Assembly: GCA_026122225.1 (NCBI GenBank)
Contig: JANEZZ010000793.1
Coordinates: forward strand, 620,001 to 684,000
DNA: 64,000 nt
Source: Heloderma charlesbogerti
Lineage: Eukaryota; Chordata; Lepidosauria; Squamata; Helodermatidae
Reading direction: 5' to 3'
The notes beneath the pieces were generated by a model that worked only from the letters and a program-made list of their open reading frames with translations, was not told the DNA's origin and did not search any database. This document shows, piece after piece, positions 1 to 11,278 of this stretch (position 1 is its first letter; each line of letters starts with the position of its first letter). Both the position numbers and the translations under genes were made by a program.

Positions 1-816
1 GTTCTGACAAAAACCTGGAGCATATTGACTGCCCCACTGACATTTTAACCACGAGCCTCCACTGGTGTTATGGAGCTTCACAAAAGAAGCTCCATAACAA
101 AATTGCACAAAATTATGAGAAACTAAGAAGGATACAGGTGTAGCTTAACTTGAATCAATGTGGTGACACAATTGATCTCTAATAAAATGGGCACAATTGT
201 AAATTCTCTCTATACCCTCCATTAAAATAAAATAAAAAATCTGGTGCCATGCACCCTGAGCTCACATTCAACCCAGGTTGATTAGGCTCCTAGCCCCTGC
301 AAATTCAACCCCCTCCACTAATTTCAGTTGCCAGGTAGAACACCATCCTGGGCTAAGTATATTACAATCATGTTGTTTGTTCCGTAATGAGGCTCATCCT
401 TTGCCCCAGTTTCTACAGACTGGAGTAAACTGGTGATGAAATGGGTGCTTACTCAAGGCAATCCAGTAAGTCAGCAGCGATAACTAAGCAGATTTGAATG
501 CCAGGAGCCATCTCCATTTCTCTGCTCAGCTGAACCCTTGGTTCTCATTTAGCAATTTCTAAGTCTGAAAGTAACGATTGGTGCCACACTTGTTTGATGG
601 AGAGCCCCTGAAGGCCTGAGCATGTGGCAAAATGCAAAGTGTGTCCCAGCCAGCACAACTGTGCTTTGCTCACCTGATTGCCACATCTCGGCCAGAGCAG
701 TTTTCAGCATACAGTGTGGCCAGGTGAAAAAAGGAAAACACCAAATAAACACTGAATTCCCATCAAGTATTCAAAGCCAGTCCACCTGTCAAGACTGGAA
801 TAATATTTTATCTCCT
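1..816. other. Non-coding flank, no gene seen
   Basis: No recognisable gene or repeat family apart from a short hairpin at 66-99. The reading frames here are short and do not resemble any protein I know. Confidence 0.5.
66..99. repeat. Perfect 14-bp hairpin
   Basis: Arm TGTTATGGAGCTTC (66-79), six-base spacer ACAAAA, then the exact reverse complement (86-99). It is isolated, not part of a larger element I recognise. Confidence 0.8.
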
Positions 817-828
817 AAGGGCATTTCT

Positions 829-3800
829 GTTGTTGTTGTTCAGTCGTTAAGTCGTGTCCGGCTCTTTGTGACCCCATGGACCATAGCACGCCAGGCCTTC
901 CTGTCCTGCGCTCTCTCCCGGAGTGTGCTCAAGTTCATATTCATTGCATCGGTGATGTTATCTAGCCATCTCATCCTCTGCCGTCCCCTTCTCCTGTTGC
1001 CTTCCCAGGCATCTTTCCCAGTATCAGGGTCTTTTCCAGTGAGTTTTCTCTTCGCATTAGGTGGCCAAAATAGTTGAGCTTCAGCTTCAGTATCTGTCGT
1101 TCCAATCAGCACTCAGGGTTGATTTCCTTTAGGATGGACTGATTGGACCTCCTTGCAGTCCAGGGGACTCGTAAGAGTCTTTTCCAGCACCACAGTTTGA
1201 AAGCATCAATTCTTCGGCTCTCAGCCTTCCTTACAGTCCAGCTCTCACAGCCATACATTGCTACTGGGAAAACCATAGCTTTGATTAGACAGACCTTTGT
1301 CGGCAAGGTGATGTCTCTGCTTCTTACTATGCTGTCCAGGTTTGCCATAGCTTTCCTCCCAAAGAGCAAGCGTCTTTTAATTTCATGGCTACAGTCACCA
1401 TCTGCGGTGACCTTGGAGCCCAAGAAAATAAAATGTGTCACTGCTTCCATTTCTTCCCCTTCTATATGCCAGGAAGTGATGGGGCCAGATGCCATGATCT
1501 TTGTTTTTTTAATGTTGAGTTTCAAACCAGCTTTTGCACTCTCCATTTTCACCCTCAGCAAGAGGCTCTTTAGATCCTCTTCGCTTTCTGCCATTAGGAT
1601 GGTATCGTCTGTGTATCTGAGGTTGTTGATAATTCTCCCGGAAATCTTAATTCCGAGCTGTGATTCATCCAACCTGGCGTTTCTCATGATGTACTCTGCA
1701 TATAAATTAAATAAGCAGGGCGACAATGTACAGCCTTGTTGTACTCCTTTCCCAATTTTGAACCAATCGGTTGTTCCACATCCGGTTCTTACTGTTGCTT
1801 CTTGACCCTCCTACAGGTTTCTCAGGAGGTGGTCTGGTACTCCCATCTCTTTCAGAATTTGCCACAGTTTGTTGTGATCCAAATAATCAAAGGCTTTAGC
1901 GTAGTCAATGAAGCAGAAATAGACATTTTTCTGGAATTATCTTGCTTTCTCCATGATCCAGGGAATGTTGGCGATTTGATCTCTAGTTCCTCTGCCTCTT
2001 CGGAACCCAGCTTGTACTTCTGGTAGTTCTTGGTTCACATACTGCTGAAGCCTAGCTTGTAGGATTTTGAGCATCACCTTGCTGGCATGTGAAATGAGCG
2101 CAATTGTGCGGTAGTTTGAACACTCTTTGGCATTGTCCTTCTTTGGAATTGGAATGTAAACTGACCTTTTCCAGTCTTGTGGCCACTGTTGAGTGCTCCA
2201 AATTTGTTGGCATATTGAGTGCAGCACTTTAACAGCATCATCTTTTAGGATCTTAAATAGCTCAGCTGAAATACTGTCATCTTCGCTAGCTTTGTTGTTA
2301 GTAATGCTTCCTAAGGCCCACTTGACTTCACTCTCGAGGATGTCCGGCTGAAGTTCAGTGACAGCAGTATCATGGCTATCAGGGACATTAGGATCTTTCC
2401 TGTATAGTTCTTCTGTGTATTCTTTCCACCTCTTCTTAATCTCATCTGCTTCTGTTAGGTCCCTGCCTTCTTTGTCCTTTATCATGCCCGTCTTTGCACA
2501 AAACATTCCCTTGAGATCTCTGATTTTCTTGAAGAGATCTCGTGTCTTTCCCATTGTGTTGTTTTCCTTGATTTCTTTGCATTGTTCGTTTAAGAAGGCC
2601 TTCTTGTCTCTCCTTGCTATTCTCTGGAAATCTGCATTCAGTTGGATATATCTTCCCCTTTCTCCCTTGCTTTTCGCTTCCCTTCTTTCCTCAGCTACTT
2701 GTAAAGCCTCATCAGACAGCCACTTTGCTTTCTTGCATTTCTTTTTCTTTGGGATGGATTGAGTTGCTGCCTCCTGATCAATGTTACGGACTGCCATCCA
2801 TAGTTCCTCAGGCACTCTGTCTATCAGGTCTAATCCCTGAAATCTATTCCTCACCTGCACTGTATATTCATAAGGGATATGATTTAGGTCATACCTGAAT
2901 GGTTTAGTGGTTTCCCCACGTTCTTCAATTTAAGCCGAAATTTTGCAACAAGAAGCTCATGATCTGAGCCACACTCAGCTCCAGGTCTTGTTTTTACTGA
3001 CTGTATAGAGCTTCTCCATCTTTGGCTGCAAAGGACATAATCAATCTGATTTTGATATTGACCATCTGGTGATGTCCATGTGTAGAGTCGCCTCTTGTGC
3101 TGTTGGAAAAGAGTGTTTGCTATGATCAGCGTCTTCTCTTGGCAAAACCCATTAGCCTTTGTCCTGCTTCATTTTGTACAACAAGGCCATGCTTGCCTGT
3201 TATCCCATCCAATCCCCTATGATGAAAAGGACATCTTTGTTTGGTGTTAGTTCTCGAAGGTGTTGTAGGTCTTCATAGAACCGATCAACCTCAGCTTCTT
3301 CAGCATCAGTGGTTGGGGCATAGACTTGAATTACTGTGATGTTGAATGGTTTGCCTTGGATTCGTACTGAGATCATTCTATCGTTTTTGAGATTGTACCC
3401 CAGTACTGCTTTTCCCACCCTTTTGTTGACTATGAGTTCTACTCCATTTCTTCTAAGGGATTCTTGCCCACAATAGTAGATATGATGGTCACCTGAATTA
3501 AATTCGCCCATGCCTGTCCATTTTAGTTCGCTGATTCCCAAGATGTCGATGTTCAATCTTGCCATCTCATGTTTGACCACCTCCAGCTTACCTTGATTCA
3601 TTGGTCTTACATTCCAGGTTCCTAAACAATATTTTTTTTTATGGCATTGGACTTTCTTTTCACCACCAGACACATCCACAGCTGAGTGTCCTTTCGGCTT
3701 TGGCCCAGCCGCTTCCCTCTTTCTGGCGCTACTTGGAAATTCCCTCTGCTCTTTCCCAGTAGTATATTGGACACCTTCCAACCTGAGGGGCTCATCTTCC

Positions 3801-4014
3801 GGCGTCATCTCTTTTAGCCTTGTGATATGTTCCATGGGGTTTTCTTGGCAAGAATACTGGAGTGGGTTGCCATTTCCTTCTCCAGTGGACCACATTTTGT
3901 CAGAACTCTCCGCCATGACCTGTCCATCTTGGGTGGCCCTGCATGGCATAGCTTATGGCTTCACTGAGTTACGCAAGCCCCTTCACCACAACAAGGCAGT
4001 GATCCATGAAGGGG
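829..4014 (-). mobile_element. Full-length BovB (RTE) LINE with 12-bp target-site duplication
   Basis: The element reads on the minus strand from about 4014 (5' end) to 829, where it ends in a short (AAC)n tail, the usual BovB 3' end. It is flanked by an identical 12-bp duplication, AAGGGCATTTCT, at 817-828 and 4015-4026, so both ends are original. The encoded protein has an AP-like endonuclease followed by reverse transcriptase, as in RTE elements. The single frame is now broken (see the pseudogene entry). The length of about 3.19 kb fits a complete BovB. Confidence 0.95.
840..3949 (-). pseudogene. BovB endonuclease-reverse transcriptase, inactivated
   Basis: This would encode the endonuclease and reverse transcriptase that copy BovB RNA into nicked nuclear DNA. 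The endonuclease part is open at 3949-3200 (GTWNVR, ISELKWTG, IIGDW motifs) and stops where about 28 bases present in the 22-kb copy are missing, shifting the frame. The RT part is at 2860-1106 in one frame with two stops: TAA near 1937, just before the motif-A region, and TAG near 1815. The RT active-site box reads YTDD instead of YADD. A further frameshift near 1106 separates the C-terminal segment (1112-840), which holds a basic GRQRMRWLD stretch. All elements of the family order are present, so this is a decayed full copy rather than a fragment. Confidence 0.93.
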
Positions 4015-4026
4015 AAGGGCATTTCT

Positions 4027-4690
4027 ACACCAGTCTAAAATCCTGCATTTAAAACGGAGCTTTCTGTTTCCATTTTAATTGCAGAATCACCACTGACTCC
4101 CTTTTACATGCGCTTCCTCCCCTGCCCCCCCGTCTTCTCCCCGTATCTGAGTCTTCTGTTATCTTTAATTGATCTTGTTCCTCTTCTTGCCGCTTTAACT
4201 CTTTTCACAGAGGAAACTGAAGCGGAACACAACAGGGTAATTTGATAGCTCATTATCTGCGATTTATTTAAAAATGGAACAAAGGGCATTTAGTGTAAGG
4301 AGGGTTATGGCAGGGTCACGGTGTCATGTAAAGAGCCCACAAACTTCCATGAAGGAGCAATCTCCATCTCAGGATAAAAGCTCATGCGAATGAGCCCTAA
4401 GTGTCGGCATCCGATTCTTAAGTACCCAGGCATCCAGGTAGCTGGAATATTCCTACATGGAACAATCAGACTGCCAAGTGGCCATCTCTAAAGCTGATAC
4501 ATGTTTTGAGCTGATTTTCTGCAGAGGTTCCACATGAACCCCTCTCCCCATTCACGGAATTTTGCAGGAGCCCTTGCGTATGTCCAGATGATGTCAGCTG
4601 CCATTTGTAACCCTTCCCTGTTTTCCCATCACTTCTTCTGACTTCCTTCCACTTGGAAACTTCAGCTGGAGCAAAATCCTGTGACAAAGT
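4027..4690. other. Unassigned sequence
   Basis: No gene or clear repeat recognised; short frames only. Confidence 0.4.
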
Positions 4691-4692
4691 GC

Positions 4693-5061
4693 TGGGATCA
4701 TATGACTGCTTTGTTTTATCAGCTGCACTGGCTGCCAGTTCATTTCTAAGTGCAGTTCAAGATACTGGTGATTCTCTTTAAAGAATACCTAAATGGCAAG
4801 AGATCAGGCTGCTTGAAGGACTGTCTCCTCCCATGTGAACCTACCTGTTCTTTAAGATCAGCATTTGCACCACTCTTGTGCCTGCTGTTGCCTTCAGAAG
4901 CATGTTTGATGGGAGTGTATGAGAGGGCTTTCTTGGTAGCAGGGCCTTGCATGTGGAACTCCCTGTCCCATGAGGTTCGATCAGCCTTCCCCAAGCCAGT
5001 GCCCTCCACACATGAGTTTGCTTCTTCTGCACTGATGTGCAACACATTTACAGCACTTAGT
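4693..5061 (+). mobile_element. L2-type LINE fragment, C-terminal part
   Basis: Translation gives the L2 C-terminal signature LHWLPV followed by FKILV and LKDCL, and later a WNSLS motif. It is degraded and has no intact ends. It abuts a CR1 3' end in the same orientation. Confidence 0.75.
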
Positions 5062-5378
5062 TAAACTATGAAATAGGCTACCACAGGATGTAATGATGGC
5101 CACCAATTTGGATGGTTTTAAAAGGAGAATGAACAAATTCCTGGAGGAGAAGGCTGTTGATGGCTACTAGTCCTAATGGCTCTGTGCTTCCTCCAGTATC
5201 AGAGGCATTATGCCTATATACAGCAGTTGCTAAGAAACATGGGTGAGAGGGTACTGTTGCACTCATGTCCTGCTTGTGGGTTTCCAGAAGGCAGCTGTTT
5301 GGCCACTGTGTGTGAACAGAATGCTGGACTAGATGGACCCTTGGTCTGATCCAGCATGGCTCTTCTTATGTTCTTATG
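5062..5378 (+). mobile_element. CR1 LINE 3' end (subfamily B)
   Basis: The last codons of ORF2 (FLEEKA-like, about 5130-5165) are followed by the subfamily-B 3' UTR, which ends in GGCTCTTCTTATG and the TTCTTATG repeat. The same 3' end recurs at 10665, 41163, 45231, 47168 and 62871. Confidence 0.88.
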
Positions 5379-6940
5379 TACTTGGGAAAGGACAATTTTG
5401 CTGTAGAAAAAGGAATGATGATAATGATAATAAATATGTTACAATTGTTTTTTGAAAAGAAAGAATATAATGAGCATCTGTAACCATGCATATGCTTGGC
5501 TCACCATCCTGACTAGAAAATGTTCTTAAAAATAAGAAAGGATGCTGTGGCAAACAGTATTGGTCCTGCTGGGCCCCAGCATGTCCATGCAAGCCGAGGT
5601 GCTCACGCCAGGTCTGTTTGCTGCAGCCTCCATCACCTGCTGCTCTCTGGGTGGCCATTGGGTGGGGGGGTGGGCTGCAGGGCCCTGGACTTCAGCCCCA
5701 AAGTCCAAACCTAGCTGCACCATTGAGCCAGGGGGGCGGGGAGGGGAGAATCCTTGTTGATGGGTAAAAGCAGCCTCAAGGAGTGTATGCATGTTAGCCT
5801 TAGCTAAGGCTCAAATGTTGATACCTGGCTGTTGGAGGTAGAGCTGTGCACAAATGGCCTCTCAAAATTCTCCAGCCTATTTGTGGGCAGAGAAAATGGG
5901 GGGACAATTTCACCGAATTTCTCCTAGAGGAAGAGAAATTCTCCAACAGTTTCTCACAGAGAGGGCTCACTATTGGCAGGGGTCATAGCACAGGTCCTTT
6001 CTTTTTTTTCCCTAAGGTTTTTTGGTTTATTGCACTGCTTCTGTAGGTGGCAACAGCATCAACTGTGTTGAGGCATCCACTTTTCTGAGGCAGAATTTTG
6101 AATTTCTTTGGGTGGTATTTTTTGAGTTTGCAGTACCTAATCACTGCAAAGTGGCCAAGTGTGCTGTGTGTGTGTCCTCTCTCTATTACACATCTTTCCA
6201 TTGCTCTGTAGCCTCCCAGGCCACCTGCCATTCCTGAACTGAAAAAGCCCCTTGGGAGGAATTGCCTCATGATGTCTTCCTCGTTATGGCTTTAACTGAG
6301 AGATGTCAAGCTGCCAGAGAGATGATAGTACAATGAAAGGCAGAACACCTGCACACACTCCTCAGCCACCTCATAAGTAAGGTAAGCAGAAGAACCCCAA
6401 ACCCAACCCATGAGAATTTCTCCAAAATTTCTTCTCCTTTGAATTTCTTTTCGAAAGCCGTTTCTTCTCTATCAAATTGAATGAGAATGGTGCTAGTTGG
6501 AGGAGTGTTTGTCAGAGGCCCTTAGCTTGCAATCCCACCAACGGTGGTGTGGTGGAGGCCGGGCTCGCAGGGACGCAGCCCTGGCACTTTTTGATTAGCA
6601 GGGACACTGAAGTCATCTGCCACCCCCCTCAGAATTCCCTGGACCCCCTGAGCTTAGCTGCTATCCTCACAGTAGCTGGAAGGTGGGATGAATTTTCCCA
6701 GCAACAATATATTGTTCCCTGTTAGGGTGGATTCGCCTTGAATGGGCACGTAAGACCCAGTCGCTTTACAAAAGACCTGCTCCTGGTAGAGATAAAACTG
6801 CTCGAACTGGTTTGTTGATATGGATCAACATAGCTGCCTGCAATTTTGGACTCTCCTTGGGTTTGTGGCTTTGGGGACTGTCATGATAAATGCCTCCAAA
6901 TTGACCACTATACCAGTTCCGCACATTGGGTAGTTCCTTC
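5379..6940. other. Unassigned, gene-free
   Basis: No convincing gene. A segment at about 5655-5730 (around the words CCTAGCTGCACCA) matches one at 8725-8790, so a low-copy repeat is present. The stretch 5830-6480 is rich in fragments related to GAGAAATTCTCC and may be an old DNA element. Confidence 0.4.
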
Positions 6941-7068
6941 AGGGCACAATTGCATACATATTTAGACAGGAAAAAAGTCCTACAACTCCCAGCATTCTGG
7001 GAGTCGGCAAGGGAATGCTGGGAGTTGTAGGACGTTTTTCTGTCTAAACATGCATAGGATTGCACCCT
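6941..7068. mobile_element. MITE family A, palindromic, about 54-bp inverted ends
   Basis: The ends begin AGGGCACAATTGCATAC and finish TAGGATTGCACCCT, and the arms pair through ACAACTCCCAGCAT. It is non-coding, with only a few bases between the arms. Related copies lie at 16666 (half), 25881 and 29425; the last has TTA on both sides. Confidence 0.85.
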
Positions 7069-8201
7069 TAGAGTTGTAACTGGTTCTGACTGAAACCCAG
7101 AACAGATTCACACTGATATTGGAGCCACCAACCTCCACTGCCTCCCCCTCTTTAGAGGGTAATGTGTATTATTTCACTCACTTCAAAATGTGGTAAGTCA
7201 GCCCTGTTGCAATTGAGGGGCCTCCTGCTCACTTACTGTGCTGACCGGGGCCCAGGCTTCTGCCCTAAAGTCCTTCCCTGATGGCACCGCTGAAGCCTAC
7301 AGTGATAAACGAACTGTGAACATTGGCTTAGCCAATATGTACAAACTGTGCAGCCCTCCACAGCAGGCAGATCTATCCATAACTCTGGGGGAAGGGTTCC
7401 CAAGAAGGTGTACGATAACATGAGCAGCAAGACAGACATGATTTAATGACAGCAAACAGCGAATCAACATTTTTCAAGAGCATGGAAAGAGGGTTAATTT
7501 GCCAGGAGTTACATAATGCGGTTGCCGAGAGTTTGTTTACAAAAGAAGAAAATATAGAAGCAAGCAACTGTTCGAAGCTGATGTTCATGTTTATCGCTGT
7601 GGTTTCTGCAAAACTGTTCTTGCTGAGAAAGCTGTTGTATGTGTGCACACACACATGCACACACACGATTCCTTGACTTGGTGCAAATGCACGCAACTAC
7701 AGCACCTCGAGACATCTTGTCTGTGCAGCAAGTCCAAAGGAAGTGCAGCACAAATCCCCCCTCCCCTCCGCCCCCTTTGCACTTTGCAAGCTGCTCTGAC
7801 TTAGCTAGGAAACAGGCTGGTCGAAATCTCAGCAGGATCTGATTCACTCTGCTTGCTGATTGGTCACTTTCCTTTAGAACTGACATCATCTTGTTACCGG
7901 GCGAAAAATATCTGAAGCAAGCACAACCCTTGATGTCGTCTTGAGTGAGCTGCTCGGGAAGAAGATGCCTCTGTTGAGCCGATTCGATTTGCAGTAAAAC
8001 ACGCACTGCAAAAAAACTAACAAAAAGAAGACTGTCATCTGGCAAACCGCTTAGGACGTCAACTGGCAGGCTGTTCCTTTTTGAAACAGCGGTATATTGA
8101 ATCAGTTGCGTTGTTGCGATATTAGCAATCCGTTAGAACATGACTGGCGATTTTGGCATCACAACTCCCTAAACTCAAGTCGGCGTCTGATTTCTATATA
8201 T
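7069..8201. other. Unassigned; contains a short (CA)n tract
   Basis: No gene recognised. A CA-rich microsatellite lies at about 7640-7668, and the frames crossing it are compositional. Confidence 0.4.
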
Positions 8202-8532
8202 CAGGGGTGGGAAACCACAAGCCCGGGGCACAAATTCAGCCCTCCTGGGATCCCGGTGCTGCCCACATGATGTCCACACACCCTGGCCACACAGCCTTTC
8301 CCCAAACACTCGTTGTTTGGTGGCTTCCTGGCTTTTGTGCACTTTTCCCCCATTCTAAGTGGTTGAAATGCCTAAGCTTAGTTACTGGCATCAAGACCTT
8401 AAACTACAGTATGCTAGTATTTTTTTGTATTTTGGGCCCCACCTTTGCCTTTGGCCCCACCCACCACTGGAATGCGGCCCCTGAGAGCTTCTCTGAAATG
8501 GCCCTCGGACTGAAAAAGGTTCCCCACCCCTG
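8202..8532. mobile_element. hAT-like non-autonomous element (CAGGGGTGGG ends)
   Basis: Starts CAGGGGTGGGAAACC and ends CCCCACCCCTG, an inverted pair typical of hAT (Charlie-like) elements. The 8-bp flanks CTATATAT and CTTTACAG agree at 5 of 8 positions, consistent with an old duplication. Related copies lie at 11279, 13702, 42098 and 63829. Confidence 0.85.
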
Positions 8533-8939
8533 CTTTACAGGGTCAAAGTACCAATCCTGATGTTTTTTTAAAAATACTCTGAACATGTGCAGTTTGGCAT
8601 TATAAACTCACTCCAATCATAGTGCCGTCATGTCTACCGGAGTAAAATGGAATTTGCTTCTGCTGTCTTGATGCTGTCATCCCTGCCACTCTCTGGTTGG
8701 TCATTCTCGCCCTGCCCCCACCCCCGGCTGCAGGGCTCTGGACTTTGCCCCAAGGTTGAGGCCTAGCTGCACCACTGGTTGATGGGCAACTTCATAGCCC
8801 CTGCTCTCCCTTCTTGTGGTTCTTGGACTGGCCAGCCCTTCAAACAGAGGCATGTCTTCTGGCAGCCCTTCAAACAGAAGGCTGTCCTCTCTAAATCAGG
8901 ACACATCCCACCCCCACAAGGCTGAGCAGGAACTGGAGC
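8533..8939. repeat. Low-copy interspersed repeat plus unassigned sequence
   Basis: About 8725-8905 shares blocks with 5655-5730 (CCTAGCTGCACCA) and with 11045-11150 (TTGATGGGCAAC, GGCAGCCCTTCAAA). The class is unknown. Confidence 0.45.
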
Positions 8940-8996
8940 ATCATTGTCTGTGATCCAAATCCAATACTCTAACCACTACACCACACTGGCATGGGT
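8940..8996 (-). mobile_element. tRNA-SINE head fragment
   Basis: On the minus strand it reads GTGTGGTGTAGTGGTTAGAG, the A-box region of the SINE seen complete at 34772. Only the tRNA-like head remains. Confidence 0.75.
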
Positions 8997-8999
8997 GTG

Positions 9000-9667
9000 G
9001 AATGGTAGGGATGTCACAGGAGTACGAGAAAGGGGTGGGGTCCAGCGGACTCCCCCCCACTCGGCCTCCCGGATTCCAGTCTGCAGTCTGCTGCGCTTGC
9101 CCAAATTGGGCAGGCACATAGCCACCCAATCCCACGCCGAGCCACCATTGTGCATACCATTTACGCCTGTAATCTTGCATAAATGGCCGCTTTACGGCCA
9201 CCGTTTGCATACATGGGCATTTACAAAAAAGGCCAAACCGCCACATTTATGCAAAATGGTGGTTCAGTGAGGGATTGGCTGGCTGTGTGCCACCTGCTGG
9301 GCACCAGCGGATTGCCCAGTGGCTTGCTGCGTGCGGCCAGTGGGGGTCTGGCAAGTGGTGTGTGACTATGGAAGGATTGTCTCTCTTCAAAGGAAAAAAG
9401 TCCAAAACTCTACCACACATATCCAAGGCTCTTATATTTGCATGTAAGTAAATACATTTAGGTGCAGTAAGAAAATGTAAGTATAATAAATGTATTTACT
9501 TAATGATGTATCTGCATAGTTGATTCTTCTGCTTCTGATAGTTGAGAATTATACAGGCATCCATTGGTGATGGTGATTTGGAAATCCTGCCCCTGCACTG
9601 AACTTTCTAGCTTTTGAGATTTTACCAGACATTGCCCATACAGTTCTAAACTTACCTTTGGAGACTT
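9000..9667. other. Unassigned sequence
   Basis: No gene or clear repeat. 9170-9250 carries short runs built on ATGGCCGC and TTTGCATA, similar in wording to the palindrome-array elements but without their ends. Confidence 0.35.
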
Positions 9668-9763
9668 AGACTGTAATTCTATACCTAGTTTCCTGGGAGT
9701 ATCACAGAATCATAGAATGCAATGGGACTTATGTTTGAGTAGACATGTTAGGGATGTCAGAGA

Positions 9764-9834
9764 ATTCCGCGATGGATCTCGGTGAGGCCGAATGACAGTG
9801 CCAGTGCATTCGGCACCCCGAAATCCATCGCGGA
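9764..9834. repeat. Terminal hairpin of palindrome-array copy 1
   Basis: Outer arms CCGCGATGGAT and ATCCATCGCGG (with single-base differences next to them) and inner arms GCCGAATG and CATTCGGC form an interrupted hairpin next to the left end. The equivalent hairpins in copies 2 and 3 differ in sequence but remain paired. Confidence 0.8.
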
Positions 9835-10002
9835 ACGAAGCCCCCGCCCCCCCAACCCACAAAAGGCGCGCGGGACGAATTCCCCGCTTCCCCCACCCCA
9901 CGATAGGCACGCGAAATGGAGCGCTTACCTGCTCCCATTCACACTGCTTTGCGAATGGCGGCCGTCCTGCGGCCGCCATGCGCTTCCTCCTCTTCATAGC
10001 CA

Positions 10003-10036
10003 TGATAGGCTACGTAAATACTTACGTAGCCTATCA
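10003..10036. repeat. Perfect 15-bp palindrome in array copy 1
   Basis: Arm TGATAGGCTACGTAA, centre ATAC, exact reverse-complement arm. Pairing extends outward with one mismatch to GCC and GGC. Confidence 0.95.
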
Positions 10037-10130
10037 CGGCTAACGCAGGGACACCATTTGCATCCCTGCAGAGGCCATGATAGGCTACGTAAGTATTTAC
10101 ATAGCCTATCACGGCGGGGGGGGGGAGGAA

Positions 10131-10178
10131 CCCAGCGTATGCAAATGGCGGCGGCTACCGCCATTTGCGTACGCTGGG
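10131..10178. repeat. 21-bp-arm palindrome in array copy 1
   Basis: The arm starts CCCAGCGTATGCAAATGG, the centre is CGGCTA, and the right arm pairs with one mismatch. That mismatch is TG against CG, as expected from CpG decay on one arm. Confidence 0.92.
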
Positions 10179-10664
10179 TTTTTTTCCCCGTGCCGTGATA
10201 GGCTACATAAGTATTTACGTAGTCTATCATGGCGGGGGGGGAAAAACCCAGCATACGCAAATGGCGGCGGCTACGAATATTTATGTAGCTTATCACGGCT
10301 CAATACAGGGATGCAAATGGCGGCGGCTGCGACAGCCGCCATTTGCGTCCCTGCAGGGCTGCCCAGCGGCCGGATGTCCGGCTGCAGGCGGCCGGAGCCA
10401 GCCAGCGGCTCCGCAGCTTGGCTGCGGAGCGGAGCCAGCCAGGCAGGATTCCAAGGGGAGGGACGGAGCGCCTCCCCCCCATCGAGGATTCCAGGGGGAG
10501 GGACAGAGTGCCTCCCCCCCACCGCGGATTGCCCGGCACGGAGCCAGGTAGGTGTTTTGTACATCCCTAAAACATGTACAGGACTGCTCCGTTAAAGGGA
10601 GAACATTTGCAAAGGAAATAATTTTTTTTTTTTAATTAGGATGCTGCAATTTGCACCCAGTAGT

Positions 10665-10803
10665 ACATAAGAACATAAGAAGAGCCCTGCTGGATCAGAC
10701 CAAGGGTCCATCTAGTCCAGCATTCTGTTCACACAGTGGCCAACCAGCCGTCGACCAGGAACCCACAAGCAGGACACAAGCACAACACCACGCTCCCTTG
10801 AGT
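10665..10803 (-). mobile_element. CR1 subfamily B 3' end
   Basis: Starts at the CATAAGAACATAAGAA tail and reads on the minus strand through the subfamily-B 3' UTR (GGTCCATCTAGTCCAGC). 5'-truncated. Confidence 0.88.
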
Positions 10804-11149
10804 AGTTCCTAGGGTGGCCCGTTGGGAATCGTCAAAAAAGAAGGCATGCATCACCAAAAAAGAGGACAAAAGACAGCAATTTGCATTAAATTTGCATATA
10901 CACAGACATGTATGTATATGCATATGTGCAAATTTAGAAGCAATTATTACAATTTAAATAGCAATACAGTACATTTGACTATACTATGGAAGATTGTGAC
11001 CAAATGATCTGTGTGCCTGCCAGTTCAGTCTCCTGTCAGTGCTAACTGTTGATGGGCAACAGTGCTTATCGTTCTTTATTTTTAAAGAAATAGAGGACAG
11101 TTCTCTGGCAGCCCTTCAAATGGTGGTCTCTCCTCTGTAAAAGAGGTCA
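10804..11149. other. Unassigned; low-copy repeat at the right side
   Basis: 11045-11149 shares blocks with 8800-8905. No gene seen. Confidence 0.4.
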
Positions 11150-11262
11150 CATAGAATCATAGAATAGTAGGGTTGGAAGGGGCCTACAAGACCATCGAGT
11201 CCAACCCCCTGCTCAATGCAGGAATCCAAGTCAGAGCAACCCTGACACGTGGCTGTCCAGCT
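11150..11262 (-). mobile_element. CR1 subfamily A 3' end, short
   Basis: CATAGAATCATAGAATAG followed by GGTTGGAAGGGGCCTAC is the CR1 3' terminus on the minus strand, matching the long CR1 at 48717. Severely 5'-truncated. Confidence 0.9.
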
Positions 11263-11278
11263 TCAGGCCACCCTGGGC

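Larger units (their letters stand above)
9749..10569. mobile_element. hAT-like element with an array of palindromes (copy 1)
   Basis: The ends are TAGGGATGTCAG and TGTACATCCCTA. The flanking 8-mers AGACATGT (9741-9748) and AAACATGT (10570-10577) match at 7 of 8, the hAT duplication length. No transposase is encoded. The interior alternates two kinds of palindrome: TGATAGGCTACGTAA arms around a 4-base centre (10003-10036, 10078-10111, 10196-10229) and GCAAATGGCGG arms (10131-10178, 10308-10353). Near the right end a segment of about 45 bases starting AGGATTCCA is duplicated in tandem (about 10446-10530). GC content is far above the surroundings. Confidence 0.88.
9668..10590. mobile_element. 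MITE family B, split by a hAT-like insertion
   Basis: 9668-9748 (CCTGGGAGT, CAATGGGACTTA, GAGTAGACATG) and 10570-10590 (ACATGTACAGGACTGC) together make one family-B MITE, as at 28334. The palindrome-array element at 9749-10569 interrupts it. Confidence 0.7.

Noticed and set aside
5526..5792. Overlapping frames on both strands around 5.6 kb
   Set aside because: Low-copy repeat also seen at 8.7 kb; no coding signature.
7509..8045. 178-codon minus-strand frame
   Set aside because: Crosses a CA microsatellite and has no recognisable domain; treated as chance.
9749..10569. CRISPR-like spacing of repeats
   Set aside because: The units are palindromes of varying sequence inside a eukaryotic DNA element with an 8-bp duplication; no fixed direct repeat, no unique spacers, no cas genes.
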